In this document: one piece after another, positions 22,268-32,587 of the stretch
How the letters are laid out: each line of letters opens with the position of its first letter
Numbering within the stretch: position 1 is the stretch's first letter
Notes under the pieces: model-generated
The model's database searches: none
The model's input: the letters and a program-made list of their open reading frames with translations, nothing else
What the model was told of the DNA's origin: nothing
Made by a program: the position numbers and the translations under genes
NCBI GenBank assembly: GCA_947561585.1
Contig: CANNZV010002369.1
Span: 37,571-101,570 of the forward strand
Direction: 5' to 3'
Origin: Caprella mutica
Lineage: Eukaryota; Arthropoda; Malacostraca; Amphipoda; Caprellidae
Length of the DNA stretch: 64,000 nucleotides

Positions 22268-22473
22268 TAGGGTGACTTGCGAGTTGTCGGTCAGTTTCGC
22301 ATCTTCGGTTGTGTGGGAGGGGGCGATTTTCTGATTGTTGTTTTGTGTCTGTTTGCTTGGTATCCGTGATACCTGTAGGTATCATGGATGCCAGGTGTGA
22401 TGGCAGTTGTGGGTTCGTTTTTTCTTGTGTGACCGGTGGTGTGGGACTGGCCGATGATTCGTGATTTGCCCTA
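22268..22473. mobile_element. MITE, long palindrome with central GGTATC palindrome
   Basis: The left arm TAGGGTGACTTGCGAGTTGT then CGGTCAGTTTCGC matches the complement of the right arm, TAGGGCAAATCACGAATCAT then CGGCCAGTCCCAC. The exact middle is the palindrome GGTATCCGTGATACCTGTAG (22359-22392). This shows that the dispersed palindrome belongs to the apex of this MITE family. Confidence 0.8.
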
Positions 22474-22485
22474 AGTGTAATTTCT

Positions 22486-22505
22486 AAAAAAAAAAAAAAA
22501 AAAAA
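22486..22505. repeat. Poly-A tract (20 A)
   Basis: A run of 20 A lies 12 bases after the MITE. It may be simple slippage; no retrotransposed sequence is recognised next to it. Confidence 0.8.
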
Positions 22506-22864
22506 TTGTTTGACCAGTTTTCATGTTTCATGTACTTTAACATATATTTATTTACTAAACTGCCTAAAATCTGTATAAGTAACCTAAAGATTTATCTTTG
22601 ATGGCTGAATGTATCCATTAATTATTCATTTCATAGTAGTTATGTTTTCTGAATTATTTATTCCATAGTAGGTATTTTTTCCGAATTATTCAAGTCTATT
22701 TCCGTTATTGATTCTGTGTTATTGTCCGCAGATTACGTGCAAATATCTGGCTGTAACCATCTACCATGTCTTACCAGTGAATAAAAATTGTTGCTGATCA
22801 AGTTTCCAATCCCATGAAAATTTAAAACTCAGAACAAAGTAGTGTTCATAACTTAGGAGGGTAG

Positions 22865-24066
22865 AACCAGAACATTTACTATATAGAGATTCATAGAAAA
22901 CGTATAGTCATTTGTGGCAGACTAAACTAAATATGTTCACTATAGACTATAGAGGTAAGTTCGTTATACTGGGTTCTACTAAACAGGATGGTTCACTATA
23001 GAGGAGTTCACTATAGAGGAGTTCACTATAGAGGAGTTCACTATGGAGGAGTTCACTATAGAGGAGTTCTGTATAGAGGAGTTCACTACAGAGGAGTTCA
23101 CTATAGAGGAGTTCACTATAGAGGAGTTCACTATAGAGGAGTTCACTATAGAGGAGTTCACTATAGAGGAGATCACTATAGAGCAGTTCACTATAGAGGA
23201 GTTCACTATAGAGGAGTTCAGTACAGAGGAGATCACTATAGAGGAGATCACTATAGAGGAGATCACTATAGAGGAGATCACTATAGAGGAGATCACTATA
23301 GAGCAGTTCACTATAGAGCAGTTCACTATAGAGGAGTTCACTACAGAGGAGTTCACTACAGAGGAGTTCACTATAGAGGAGATCACTATAGAGCAGTTCA
23401 CTATAGAGCAGTTCACTACAGAGGAGTTCACTACAGAGGAGTTCATTGTAGAGGAGTTCATTGTAGAGGAGTTCATTGTAGAGGAGTTCATTGTAGAGGA
23501 GTTCATTGTAGAGCAGTTCACTATAGAGGAGTTCACTATAGAGGAGTTCACTATAGAGGAGTTCACTACAGAGGAGTTCACTACAGAGGAGTTCAGTATA
23601 GAGGAGTTCACTATAGAGGAGTTCACTATAGAGGAGTTCACTATAGAGGAGTTCACTATAGAGGAGTTCACTATAGAGGAGTTCACTATAGAGGAGTTCA
23701 CTATAGAGGAGTTCACTATAGAGGAGTTCACTATAGAGGAGTTCACTATAGAGGAGTTCACTATAGAGGAGTTCACTATAGAGGAGTTCACTATAGAGGA
23801 GTTCACTACAGAGGAGTTCACTACAGAGGAGTTCACTACAGAGGAGTTCACTATAGAGGAGTTCACTATAGAGGAGTTCACTATAGAGGAGTTCACTACA
23901 GAGGAGTTCACTACAGAGGAGTTCACTACAGAGGAGTTCACTACAGAGGAGTTCACTACAGAGGAGTTCACTACAGAGGAGTTCACTACAGAGGAGTTCA
24001 CTACAGAGGAGTTCACTATAGAGGAGTTCACTACAGAGGAGTTCACTATAGAGGTGTTCTACTTGA
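22865..24066. mobile_element. Pogo/Tigger-like MITE with hugely expanded end
   Basis: The left part (AGAACCAGAACATTTACTAT, then AGATTCATAGAAAAC, TGGCAGACT, AACAGGATGGTTCACTATAG) follows the same order as the unexpanded element at 21617-21836. In that copy AACAGGATGGTTCACTA is followed by about one unit. Here it is followed by about 71 units. The right end is GTTCTACTTG. Confidence 0.65.
22988..24055. repeat. 15-bp minisatellite (about 71 copies)
   Basis: Units of GTTCACTATAGAGGA, with GATCAC, CTACAG, CATTGTAG and GAGCAG variants, are in perfect 15-bp register for over 1 kb. Frames above 350 codons are open in three frames because of the period. Confidence 0.97.
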
Positions 24067-24490
24067 TCAAAGTACCAACAATTGTTGTTTTTAATTACTC
24101 GTTACGCCATACCACACCTGTAAGGTAATAAGGCTAATCACCAACAGGTGGTTAGTACTCACCTGTGCTTTAAAAATAATTAGTCATTTCGCTTCATTTT
24201 TACCCATCAAATAGATACAAAGTAATGAGCATTGCGTGTATCGGCACTTAATTGGTATTTTATCGGAAAATATCATAATTACTAACAATATTGTTTTTTG
24301 CCGGGAATGGCCGACGAAGGACGATAGACAGTAGGTGTTTATAGTTTGTGATTAACTAATTTAGTACCTGTTATTGGATCTAAATTATATTCGAATGCAA
24401 GAATGAATTATGGATAAACATGATTGAACAAAAAAATTGTCTCTCAAAAGCCAAAATAGCTTTTTTTTAATAATTAGTGTCAATATTATT
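24067..24490. other. AT-rich non-coding stretch
   Basis: No gene-like frame is seen. GTGTATCGGCACTTAATTGG near 24237 recalls the hAT-like subterminal motif. Confidence 0.35.
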
Positions 24491-24925
24491 GTAGCGCGTA
24501 GTCATGATACTGCCACAAATGATTAGTTTCTCCTTTTAATTTGTGTTTCTCAATAAAAGTGTGACACACGGACAGACGCGTTTCTTATTATAACCAGTAC
24601 AGTACCTGTTGTTCATTCATTGGGAGCTCAATTAATTTAATGGGTATAAGATTATTTTCAAATTATGTTCAATTTATCAAAAATTATATTTTTTACTCTT
24701 TAGAATCAAAACTCCTATATTTTCAATTAATAATTTCCATGTGACCCCCGTAGTCATGATACTGCAGCAAATTATTAGTTTTTCTTTTCTATTACTGTTT
24801 CTTTGATTTTTCTCTTATTTACACCAACTTTATGAGGCGCTGTTGATAGAATGACTGTTTAACACATTTTGTGACACACGGACAGACAGACAGACAGACA
24901 GACACGGCTCTTATTATAGTATGGA
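24491..24925. repeat. Two-copy dispersed repeat ending in GACAGACA tracts
   Basis: GTAGTCATGATACTGCCAC then AAATGATTAG at about 24501 recurs as GTAGTCATGATACTGCAGC then AAATTATTAG at about 24751. Each ends in GTGACACACGGACAGAC; the second has a (GACA)n tract and CGGCTCTTATTATAGTATGG. A tandemly duplicated retroposon-like tail is possible. Confidence 0.6.
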
Positions 24926-24956
24926 TATAGATCACAATTGCACTTTGGTCTAATCA

Positions 24957-25470
24957 CCTTCGCAAATTTGCGGAAGGTTACATTTTACCCGACATTTATT
25001 TATTTATATTTATTGTGGTAGGTAGATGATCTTTTTATGATAGATTAATTATCATTATAATCACCGATAAAAAACATATGTTATCATTTTCCATCTGTTA
25101 TGTGAATTAATTAACTAATTAATTATTTGAAGAAGGTTTGCTTCTTCTGATAAGGGCCTTTATTAGAAAAAAAATTAACTGTTACAATTAGTACAATTGC
25201 GGAAAGTAATGTTTTGATGGGCTTTTATTTGTCATCTTGTTATTCGCATAACTCAAAAAGTATTCAACCAAATTGTCTGAAATTTTGTGAGACGGTTGAG
25301 CAATGTCCAGAAACCGTTTGGTTAAATTTTGTGAGTGATCCGGTCAAAGGTCAAGGTCATTCATAACTCAAAAAGTATCCAGCCAAATTACCTGAATTTG
25401 GACGATTGGACATCATCATACCAAGAATAAAAATGTAGTGGTGGCGAAGGTATGCGCTCTATGAGTGCCC
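24957..25470 (+). repeat. Dispersed repeat, CTTCGC family, copy 3 (interrupted)
   Basis: It begins CCTTCGCAAATTTGCGGAAG and ends GTATGCGCTCTATGAGTGCC. The interior matches copies 1 and 2, but about 220 bp of AT-rich sequence (roughly 24985-25200) splits it. After the interruption ACAATTGCGGAAAGTAATG restarts the 5' block, so the copy is either partly duplicated or carries an insertion. Confidence 0.75.
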
Positions 25471-25984
25471 GATCCAGTTTCACCATACTTCACATTTGTA
25501 GCTGATAGTGCCTATGCTCTAACAGGTGTTAGTCTCTTCACACCTGTGTGTTAGTGCGTACTGACACCTGTGACTCACCTGTATCAGGACATACTTCCTG
25601 TAATTGGTAACCAAAATGACCTTCCTAATGTGAATTATCTATAACTAGTGTACTTGCCCGTTAAAAGTAACGGGTAATTATCAATACCAATTTATTACCC
25701 GTTATTAGGTTACTTTTAATGAATTCAATTAAAATTAAATTTTCTGCATAGTCTAATTTATTTTATAGATAAAATACATTTAAAAATTGAATAAATACAG
25801 GGGAATTTAAATATCAAGTCAATATATTCCCGTGCATATCATAGTTACATTCTTCATGTTTAATACCCGTAGTGTAAAAGCGGACCCCAAATAAATAAAT
25901 AAACACACTACGGGCATTATTAGGATAGATTTTATTTCAAATATTTTCTGCACGTTAAAATATTATTATTTTTATTTCCTTGGA
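25471..25984. other. AT-rich stretch with small hairpins
   Basis: CCCGTTAAAAGTAACGGGTA (25658-25677) and the pair ACCCGTAGTGT / ACACTACGGGCAT (about 25865-25917) can fold. Their match to the CCCGTTA theme suggests MITE remnants. No gene is supported. Confidence 0.4.
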
Positions 25985-26716
25985 CATTTTTATTATAACA
26001 ATTTTATTTTATTTATCATTTTTATTATAACAATTTTATTTTATTTATCATTTTTATTATAACAATTTTATTTTATTATCATTTTTATTATAACAATTTT
26101 ATTTTATTTATCATTTTTATTATAACAATTTTATTTTATTATCATTTTTATTATAAAATTTTTATTTTATTATCATTTTTATTATAACAATTTTATTTTA
26201 TTTATCATTTTTATTATAACAATTTTATTTTATTTATCATTTTTATTATAACAATTTTATTTTATTTATCATTTTTATTATAACAATTTTATTTTATTTA
26301 TCATTTTTATTATAACAATTTTATTTTATTATCATTTTTATTATAACAATTTTATTTTATTTATCATTTTTATTATAACAATTTTATTTTATTTATCATT
26401 TTTATTATAACAATTTTATTTTATTTATCATTTTTATTATAACAATTTTATTTTATTTATCATTTTTATTATAACAATTTTATTTTATTTATCATTTTTA
26501 TTATAACAATTTTATTTTATTTATCATTTTTATTATAACAATTTTATTTTATTTATCATTTTTATTATAACAATTTTATTTTATTTATCATTTTTATTAT
26601 AACAATTTTATTTTATTTATCATTTTTATTATAACAATTTTATTTTATTTATCATTTTTATTATAACAATTTTATTTTATTTATCATTTTTATTATAACA
26701 ATTTTATTTTATTTAT
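25985..26716. repeat. AT-only minisatellite, 31/32-bp unit (about 23 copies)
   Basis: Units of ATTTATCATTTTTATTATAA plus CAATTTTATTTT contain only A and T apart from two C per unit, so the strands are strongly asymmetric. Short units lose one T. No frames are open. Confidence 0.93.
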
Positions 26717-27344
26717 AAGTTATAAAATGAATTTATATCAGTTTATTCTATTGGATCAACTTAAAACCATTATTTTTATTAATGTTTTCAGGTTGTTTTG
26801 CAATTCCTTGATTTTAAAATAGCTAATTTTCACTCCAATTTTTAGTTAGGAAGTTTCGCCTATCTATTAGGAATAAAAAGTAACGTTGTTAGGGAACCAT
26901 TCAATAACACAGAACCTACCCTAATTATTTTAAATTCATTTTTATGATAATTTAATCACAGTGTTCTAATTATTTAAATGCTTTAAACAGTTATAGCTTT
27001 CACATCGAATTATTTCACGGCAAGGTAACCAAAAAACTCTGTCCGGTAAAATAAAATAGCAATGGCGAAACAGTCGACATTCAGTATCTTCAATAACATT
27101 AATAAAAATGTGAATGAATATTCATAAAGAAAAACATTTAGGTCGTTATCAATTGCAAAGTAACTTAATAAATATTCCTAAAAAGCCCTGAAAAATTAAA
27201 CTTATAACTATACTATTTTGACGTCAGTGATATGGTCAGAACAGACGTTAAACCCCTACTAAAATTAAATTAAATCTACCCTCTATTTAAAGTGTTCAAG
27301 ACATTAATTGTCACCTCATTTTTTTTCTCTACCTCACTACGAAA
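26717..27344. other. AT-rich non-coding stretch
   Basis: No repeat or gene-like frame is seen. Confidence 0.4.
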
Positions 27345-27347
27345 CGA

Positions 27348-27680
27348 AGCCTGAAAATTCGGTCTCGGAATTATACATAAATGACCGTTATGTAGTTAGC
27401 TGTACCCGCTAGTTTGTTGTACTGCACACTTCATAATTGTTTAATGACCTGGCAGGGGGTTTGGGGGGCGGCATGCCCCACTAAATCTAATTCATAAGTT
27501 CAATTTATACCTGAGACTGATATTTCCGCTCAAATCACATGTAAAATAAATATCAAAATGCTACGTATATCATTTCACAACGGTTAATGATGCTATCAGC
27601 TTTTGAAATATAAACTACTTATTTAATTACTAACAACTTCAAAACTTTTTCTATTATTGTTCTCTAATAAAATCATTATA
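27348..27680 (-). mobile_element. Foldback-type repeat (GAAAATTCGGTCTCGG family), copy 1
   Basis: It contains GAAAATTCGGTCTCGGAATT, then a block with GCTAGTTTGTTGTACTGC and CATAATTGTTTAATGACC, then GAGACTGATATTTCCGCTC and a CATTTCACAACGGTTAATG block. The reverse complement has the same order as the copy at 38191-38601. Confidence 0.7.
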
Positions 27681-27746
27681 ATCGAACTCTCACCCACAAA
27701 ATAGCATTCTTTGTATTGGTGGACAGGTCGTCAAGTGGTCTACTAC

Positions 27747-27913
27747 TAGGGTTGTGACAATATGCTTTTAAAATGATAGAACCCGAAAATACGGAGAGAA
27801 TTAAAGAGTATTGAATGGTTCTACACCAGCGGTATAAAGTATTCGATACCATTTCATTTCGTCTGTGATATTCTTGAGATCTGTGATTTTAAAAGCATAT
27901 TGTCACAACCCTA
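27747..27913 (+). mobile_element. MITE, TAGGGTTGTGACAATATGC family, copy 1
   Basis: TAGGGTTGTGACAATATGC (left) and its complement (right, ending at 27913) are inverted repeats extending into AAAAT-ATAGA. The interior contains ACCAGCGGTATAAAGTATTC and ATACCATTTCATTTCGTC. A TA target is likely. The second copy, at 51086-51264, is in opposite orientation. Confidence 0.9.
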
Positions 27914-27961
27914 GTCAGTAATAGCTTCTGACAACGGTCCAAAAGGTCACTGAAGACTTAC

Positions 27962-28383
27962 TTCCACCTTATTCACCTGACTTAGTGTCATTCACCTTAT
28001 CCACCTGACTTAGTGCCATCCACCTTATTCACCTGACTTAGTGCCATCCACCTTATTCACCTGACTTAGTGCCATCCACCTTATTCACCTGACTTAGTGT
28101 CATTCACCTTATTCACCTGACTTAGTGCCATCCACCTTATTCACCTGACTAAGTGCCATCCACCTTATTCACCTGACTTAGCGCCATTCACCTTATTCAC
28201 CTGACTTAGCGCCATACACCTTATTCACCTGACTTAGTGCCATTCACCTTATTCACCTGACTTAGTGCCATTCACCTTATTCACCTGACTTAGTGCCATT
28301 CACCTTATTCACCTGACTTAGTGCCATTCACCTTATTCACCTGACTTAGTGCCATTCACCTTATTCACCTGACTTAGCGCTAT
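27962..28383. repeat. 28-bp minisatellite (about 15 copies)
   Basis: Units of CACCTGACTTAGTGCCATCC plus ACCTTATT; variants are GTGTCATT and GCGCCATT. Confidence 0.95.
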
Positions 28384-28451
28384 TCGATTACCACCTTTTC
28401 CACTCCCTGGATAATCATCTTTGTGGGAAATCCTTCACCAACGAAGGAGAC

Positions 28452-28803
28452 TTGTTGTTGTTGTTGTATAGCCTCCTGAACATCCTCGCCGGGACGAAGA
28501 GGCGCCTCGGGTTTCAGCCACCCCAGGCACTGTGTGGGAGTGTGTGGGCCTAAGGGAAACCCCCATCACTCAGGAAGTTAACAACTGCCTGAGGATGGGT
28601 CCAAAGGTGCTCCAGAGAGTGTATGTTGTGTGTAGTCCTGTGTAGTTGTAGTGACGGACATTGTGTGAGAATGTGAGAGATCGTGCCCTGATCGGCTTGA
28701 CAGAAGTCGCACCGATCAGAGTCCGATCTCCCAACCCTGTGCATGTAGTAAGGAAGGGAAGGATGGTGGGAGACTGGTCGCAGATCCCTCACGGAGATCT
28801 TGC
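28452..28803 (-). pseudogene. 5'-truncated non-LTR retrotransposon, ORF2 C-terminus plus 3' end
   Basis: On the minus strand a frame ending at 28550 encodes about 80 residues: RDLRPVSHHPSLPYYMHRVG, then CDFCQADQGTISHILTQCP. The C-x2-C...H-x4-C arrangement is the zinc-knuckle-like tail found after the reverse transcriptase/RNase H of several non-LTR clades (I, Jockey, CR1-like ORF2). Next come a short 3' UTR (GGCGCCTCTTCGTCCCGGCG, GAGGCTATA) and a terminal (CAA)5 tract, seen as TTG repeats at 28452-28467. Homology stops abruptly at about 28803, as expected for a 5'-truncated target-primed insertion. The frame itself is intact and GC-rich compared with its surroundings. Confidence 0.8.
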
Positions 28804-28923
28804 TACTTCTTAGACTGAGTATAAGTTACATAAAATGTGAACTCTTAGACGGAAAATTATTCGTACTTTTACATTTCTTTTTGTTCATTCTTTATGACGT
28901 TCATTGCTTCTCTTTTGTTTCAG

Positions 28924-29134
28924 GTGTCGAATCAGTTTAGTGATCATTAGAGAAGTGGTAGCTGCAATGATCGACCATTCAATTCCAACAGTGCTACAAA
29001 AAGATATAACTAGAAATGTGTCACTAAAGAGTGTTACTAACATTTAGACTGCAATACAGTGTTACTATGTCGTCATCAAGCAAGTGGAGTATTTTCTCCA
29101 TGGTGAAACTGATGAAAAAGTCATCCACTAAAAG
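28924..29134 (+). CDS. Exon A: candidate alternative first coding exon
   Basis: An acceptor (TTCTCTTTTGTTTCAG, ending at 28923) opens this exon. Its first part is 5' UTR with stops. The ATG at 29067 starts MSSSSKWSIF and the exon ends KKSSTK plus AG at 29134, before the donor GTTAGT. The coding part is 68 nt, leaving two bases of a codon. Exon D (53592) begins with the single base needed, giving R then SRDDSS. The short peptide is basic with no signal sequence. It is probably a 5' end of the same gene as exons B, C and D; transcript data are lacking. It lies about 120 bp from the retrotransposon tail. Confidence 0.55.
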
Positions 29135-29404
29135 GTTAGTGATCTACTTACTCTTTGCGTTAATTTATTATCTATTTTCCAAAAGGTATCGATATTATGG
29201 ACTATTTTGTTGAATATAATATCGTTTTATTTCAGTCACCGGTAGAAAATTTTCTATATCGAGTTCAATAGAAACTATTAAAGGTGTAACTAAAATAAAA
29301 ACTATTTTTGCTTTACTATTGTCAATTAATTCTGTCATACACTTTTAAAATAAGAAATGCTATTAGCATTGTAATATATTTTGTTTTAGGAATTTTATGT
29401 ACAC

Positions 29405-30228
29405 AATTTTCCCCATGTCTGTTAAAGAAAGCCAATTTTCCCCATGTCTGTTAAAGAGGGCCAATTTTCCCCATGTCTGTTAAAGAGGGCCAATTTTCCC
29501 CATGTCTGTTAAAGAGGGCCAATTTTCCCCATGTCTGTTAAAGAGGGCCAATTTTCCCCATGTCTGTTAAAGAAGGCCAATTTTCCCCATGTCTGTTAAA
29601 GATGGCCCATTTTCCCCATGTCTGTTAAAGAAGGCCAATTTTCCCCATGTCTGTTAAAGAAGGCCAATTTTCCCCATGTCTGTTAAAGAAGGCCAATTTT
29701 CCCCATGTCTGTTAAAGAAGGCCAATTTTCCCCATGTCTGTTAAAGAAGGCCATTTTTCCCCATGTCTGTTAAAGAAGGCCAATTTTCCCCATGTCTGTT
29801 AAAGAAGGCCATTTTTCCCCATGTCTGTTAAAGAGGGCTAATTTTCCCCATGTCTGTTAAAGATGGCCCATTTTCCCCATGTCTGTTAAAGAGGGCCAAT
29901 TTTCCCCATGTCTGTTAAAGAGGGTCAATTTTCCCCATGTCTGTTAAAGAAGGCCAATTTTCCCCATGTCTGTTAAAGAGGGCCAATTTTCCCCATGTCT
30001 GTTAAGGAGGGCCAATTTTCCCCATGTCTGTTAAAGAGGGCCAATTTTCCCCATGTCTGTTAAAGAGGGCCAATTTTCCCCATGTCTGTTAAAGAGGGCC
30101 AATTTTCCCCATGTCTGTTAAAGAGGGCCAATTTTCCCCATGTCTGTTAAAGAGGGCCAATTTTCCCCATGTCTGTTAAGGAGGGCCAATTTTCCCCATG
30201 TCTGTTAAAGAGTGCCAATTTCCCCCAT
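29405..30228. repeat. 29-bp minisatellite (about 28 copies)
   Basis: Units of CCAATTTTCCCCATGTCTGT plus TAAAGAGGG. It lies between exons A and B, within the putative first intron. Near 30220-30290 the repeat decays into GTATGTCGACAGGGG and similar words. Confidence 0.95.
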
Positions 30229-30559
30229 GTATGTCGACAGGGGAGGCCGATTTCCCCATATGTGTCGACAGGGGAAGCCGATTTCCCCATGCCATAAGGT
30301 TCAAAGAAAGGTTACTCCAGTGTGGTATGTCTCACTGTACGACAACACACGCACAGCTGACTTACAGACGTACGATTGAGTGTAAACAAATGCAAGGAAC
30401 CTGTTAATGTTGCTACATTTTCTCCCATGCTACAAATACCAATTGAACTATCTCCCTAATCTAACATCCCAGTAAATTTCCCTAACACTACTGCTTTTAA
30501 ATATCGTGCTATACTTATAGTGATCACTAAAGTGTTATTTAGAGCGTTATTTAGTTATT

Positions 30560-30804
30560 AGCGTGGTAGATAGAGGGCGCTGTAGTACGTACATAGACCA
30601 CTCTTCTCTCATCTCATCCGCCATTCCAGTGTGCGTTTGGAAGTGAGGCTAGTGCTTGCGGTTAACAACTTCTTACCTTTAAAAACCTAAATTAGTGACT
30701 TTGGTGAGCTGTTACCAACAGTGAGTAGTGACTAAGATGATCACAGTGAATAGTGACTTTGATGTTCACAGTGAATAGTGTCAGTTAGCAGACTAATGCG
30801 CTAA
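30560..30804 (+). promoter_or_regulatory. Probable promoter/5' UTR of exon B
   Basis: This is a more GC-balanced stretch between two AT-rich regions. It includes AGAGGGCGCTGTAGTACG and a CTCATCTCATCCGCCATTCC segment that could hold an initiator. Near its 3' end ATGCGCTAA (30796-30804) is a two-codon upstream ORF that stops one base before the exon B ATG. No TATA box is evident. Confidence 0.3.
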
Positions 30805-30860
30805 ATGATGCCTCTTTCTTTCTTCAAGTCGCGGATAAGTTCCGTCATATCTCCCGGCAG
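30805..30860 (+). CDS. Exon B: candidate alternative first coding exon
   Basis: Two consecutive ATGs (30805, 30808) start MMPLSFFKSRISSVISPG, followed by AG and a strong donor (CCGGCAG then GTAAGT). The 56-nt coding segment leaves two bases of a codon, the same phase as exons A, C and D. Joined to exon D it reads PG-R-SRDDSS. The peptide is short and Ser/basic-rich like that of exon A. Support is the consensus donor, phase agreement and the local base composition; the family is unknown. Confidence 0.5.
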
Positions 30861-30894
30861 GTAAGTTATTTCGGCAGGTGACGAGGTCAAGATT

Positions 30895-31003
30895 TAGCGT
30901 ACCTACCTACCGTACCGATAAAGGTACCTAAATACGGTAACCTATCGTACCGATAAAGGTACCTACCTACCGTTACGTACCGATAGTGGTACCTATAATA
31001 ACT
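30895..31003. repeat. Short imperfect repeat of GTACC words
   Basis: TACCGTACCGATAAAGGTACC recurs three times with variation, partly palindromic (GGTACC). Confidence 0.7.
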
Positions 31004-31039
31004 GATGTTTTTCAAATTACTTACTCATTGAATATTGAC

Positions 31040-31450
31040 CAATAAGAGTATAGGCCAGTTCATTAAACTATTATGAAATGTGCAGTGCATAAAAATAGCG
31101 GATACAACAAACCACATTACAGCTATCTATGTAGAGAGTTTCAAAGTTCTTATTATTTGAAATGTAATTTAATTCAACTCGTAACTATATGCAAGGAGGA
31201 GGTGCCAACAGGGGGCAGATCACAAATGATTTAGTGCTCAGCCCCCTGTTGGCTCCTCCTCCTTGCTGACCAATCAGAGAAGAGGTATCCTTAACTTTAT
31301 CTGTAAGAACATTCTTGCAACACTGTATAGAACTATAGATAGAAAGACGGGGGGAGACATTATCTCAAAAACCTTATGCGCTGTTTACTATATTTTTAGA
31401 AAATAAGACGGTAGGAAACTTAACCTTTCTGGGCACACCAGATATACCTA
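31040..31450 (+). repeat. Dispersed repeat, copy 1 (pair 50560-50995)
   Basis: Shared blocks with 50560-50995 are GAATATTGACCAATAAGAG-like, AGCGGATACAACAAAC, TTCTTATTATTTG-AATGTAA, TTCAACTCGTAACTATATGC, CCAATCAGAGAAGAGGTATC and GACATTATCTCAAAAACC, in order. Inside, GCAAGGAGGAGGTGCCAACA (31191 on) forms a 26-bp stem with one mismatch to 31241-31266. Non-coding. Confidence 0.85.
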
Positions 31451-31734
31451 GCTATGTTATTTCATCTAGCCAGATTCTATGCGACTGCAATTACCTCTTA
31501 CAATTTATTGCCAACACTTTCTTTCTTTGTAGTAATAATTTATATAAAAAGGGAGCATAGACGAATTTTCCGTGGAAGAATTTTCGTATCACCCCGATAA
31601 GAGTACCTTATCAAGTTATCATTCATAAGTGATGCTAAATACTATGAATTGTGATGACTCATCACATTGTTAGTTAGTCGTGACTGCTTTAATCTGGACC
31701 CATGTCACGCTTGTGACTGTTAGTAGTATTCAGA

Positions 31735-31932
31735 GAATAGTCTAACTAGTGTAAAGTTATTCTAATTTAACTAGTGTAAAGGTATTCAGAGAATAGTCTA
31801 ACTAGTGTAAAGTTATTCTAGTCTAACTAGTGTAAAGTTATTCTAGTCTAACTAGTGTACAGTTATTCTAGTCTAACTAGTGTACAGTTATTCTAGTCTA
31901 ACTAGTGCACAGTTATTCTAGTCTAACTAGTG
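31735..31932. repeat. 25-bp minisatellite (about 8 copies)
   Basis: Units of CTAACTAGTGTAAAGTTATT plus CTAGT with CAGTG variants. Confidence 0.93.
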
Positions 31933-32317
31933 TTGTATCATTTTCTCCATTACATTCTCTCTCACTAACTATTTCATTATGCATATCCCATTAATTTATC
32001 TGAGTAGTGGACCATCAAAGGGAGAGTCACGAGTTCGAGTCTTTTAAAGTTACTTATTATACTCTTCAGAGTCATGATACCTAAATGGGAACCAAGCAGG
32101 AGTGTACCTGTGGAAGATATGCGAAAAAGAACATAATATAAACACTCAGAGGTTTAAATCAGTTAAAAGGATCGATAACTGCATTAACATTGTTATAGTG
32201 ATTCAATTGATCAATGATCTAATTATGGATTAGTTCAAGTTTCAACATGAGTCGAGCTTAGGAGGTTGAGGGTTCCACCATAGTAAACAGAATAGTATAG
32301 TACCCCAGTTACATGAC
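31933..32317. other. Non-coding stretch
   Basis: No gene or repeat is recognised. CACGAGTTCGAGTC near 32028 resembles a tRNA B box, but the cloverleaf is absent. Confidence 0.4.
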
Positions 32318-32565
32318 TGAAGAGTTTGGTTCCAAAACGCTATAAATCCATTTTGATCAATTTGAGTTAAAATGTGTTTTCTTTACCAAGAAAGTACAAA
32401 GATGAAAACCACTATTTTCTGTTTCAATCATTCACATAGCATATTGAGGTTATAATAACATAAACAATTCAAATCCACAATACCGACGAAATACAATATT
32501 GATTTAGGTGGAAACTCATTTTTTTCAAAAGTGGCGTTTATCGCGTTTTGGAACCAAACTCTTCA
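32318..32565. mobile_element. MITE, TGAAGAGTTTGGTTCC family
   Basis: TGAAGAGTTTGGTTCCAAAA (left) and its complement ending CTTCA (right) form perfect inverted repeats of at least 23 bp (through CGC). The interior is AT-rich and non-coding. From memory, near-identical ends occur in other invertebrate genomes; a database check would settle it. Confidence 0.85.
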
Positions 32566-32587
32566 TGTATTATTCAAATTTATTCTG

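Noticed and set aside
22979..24128. Long ORFs (355-368 codons) in several frames on both strands
   Set aside because: They are produced by a 15-bp repeat that contains no stop in these frames. There is no unique flanking coding sequence, unlike exon C.
32005..32045. tRNA-like B box (CACGAGTTCGAGTC)
   Set aside because: No A box at the right distance and no acceptor or anticodon stems can be drawn.
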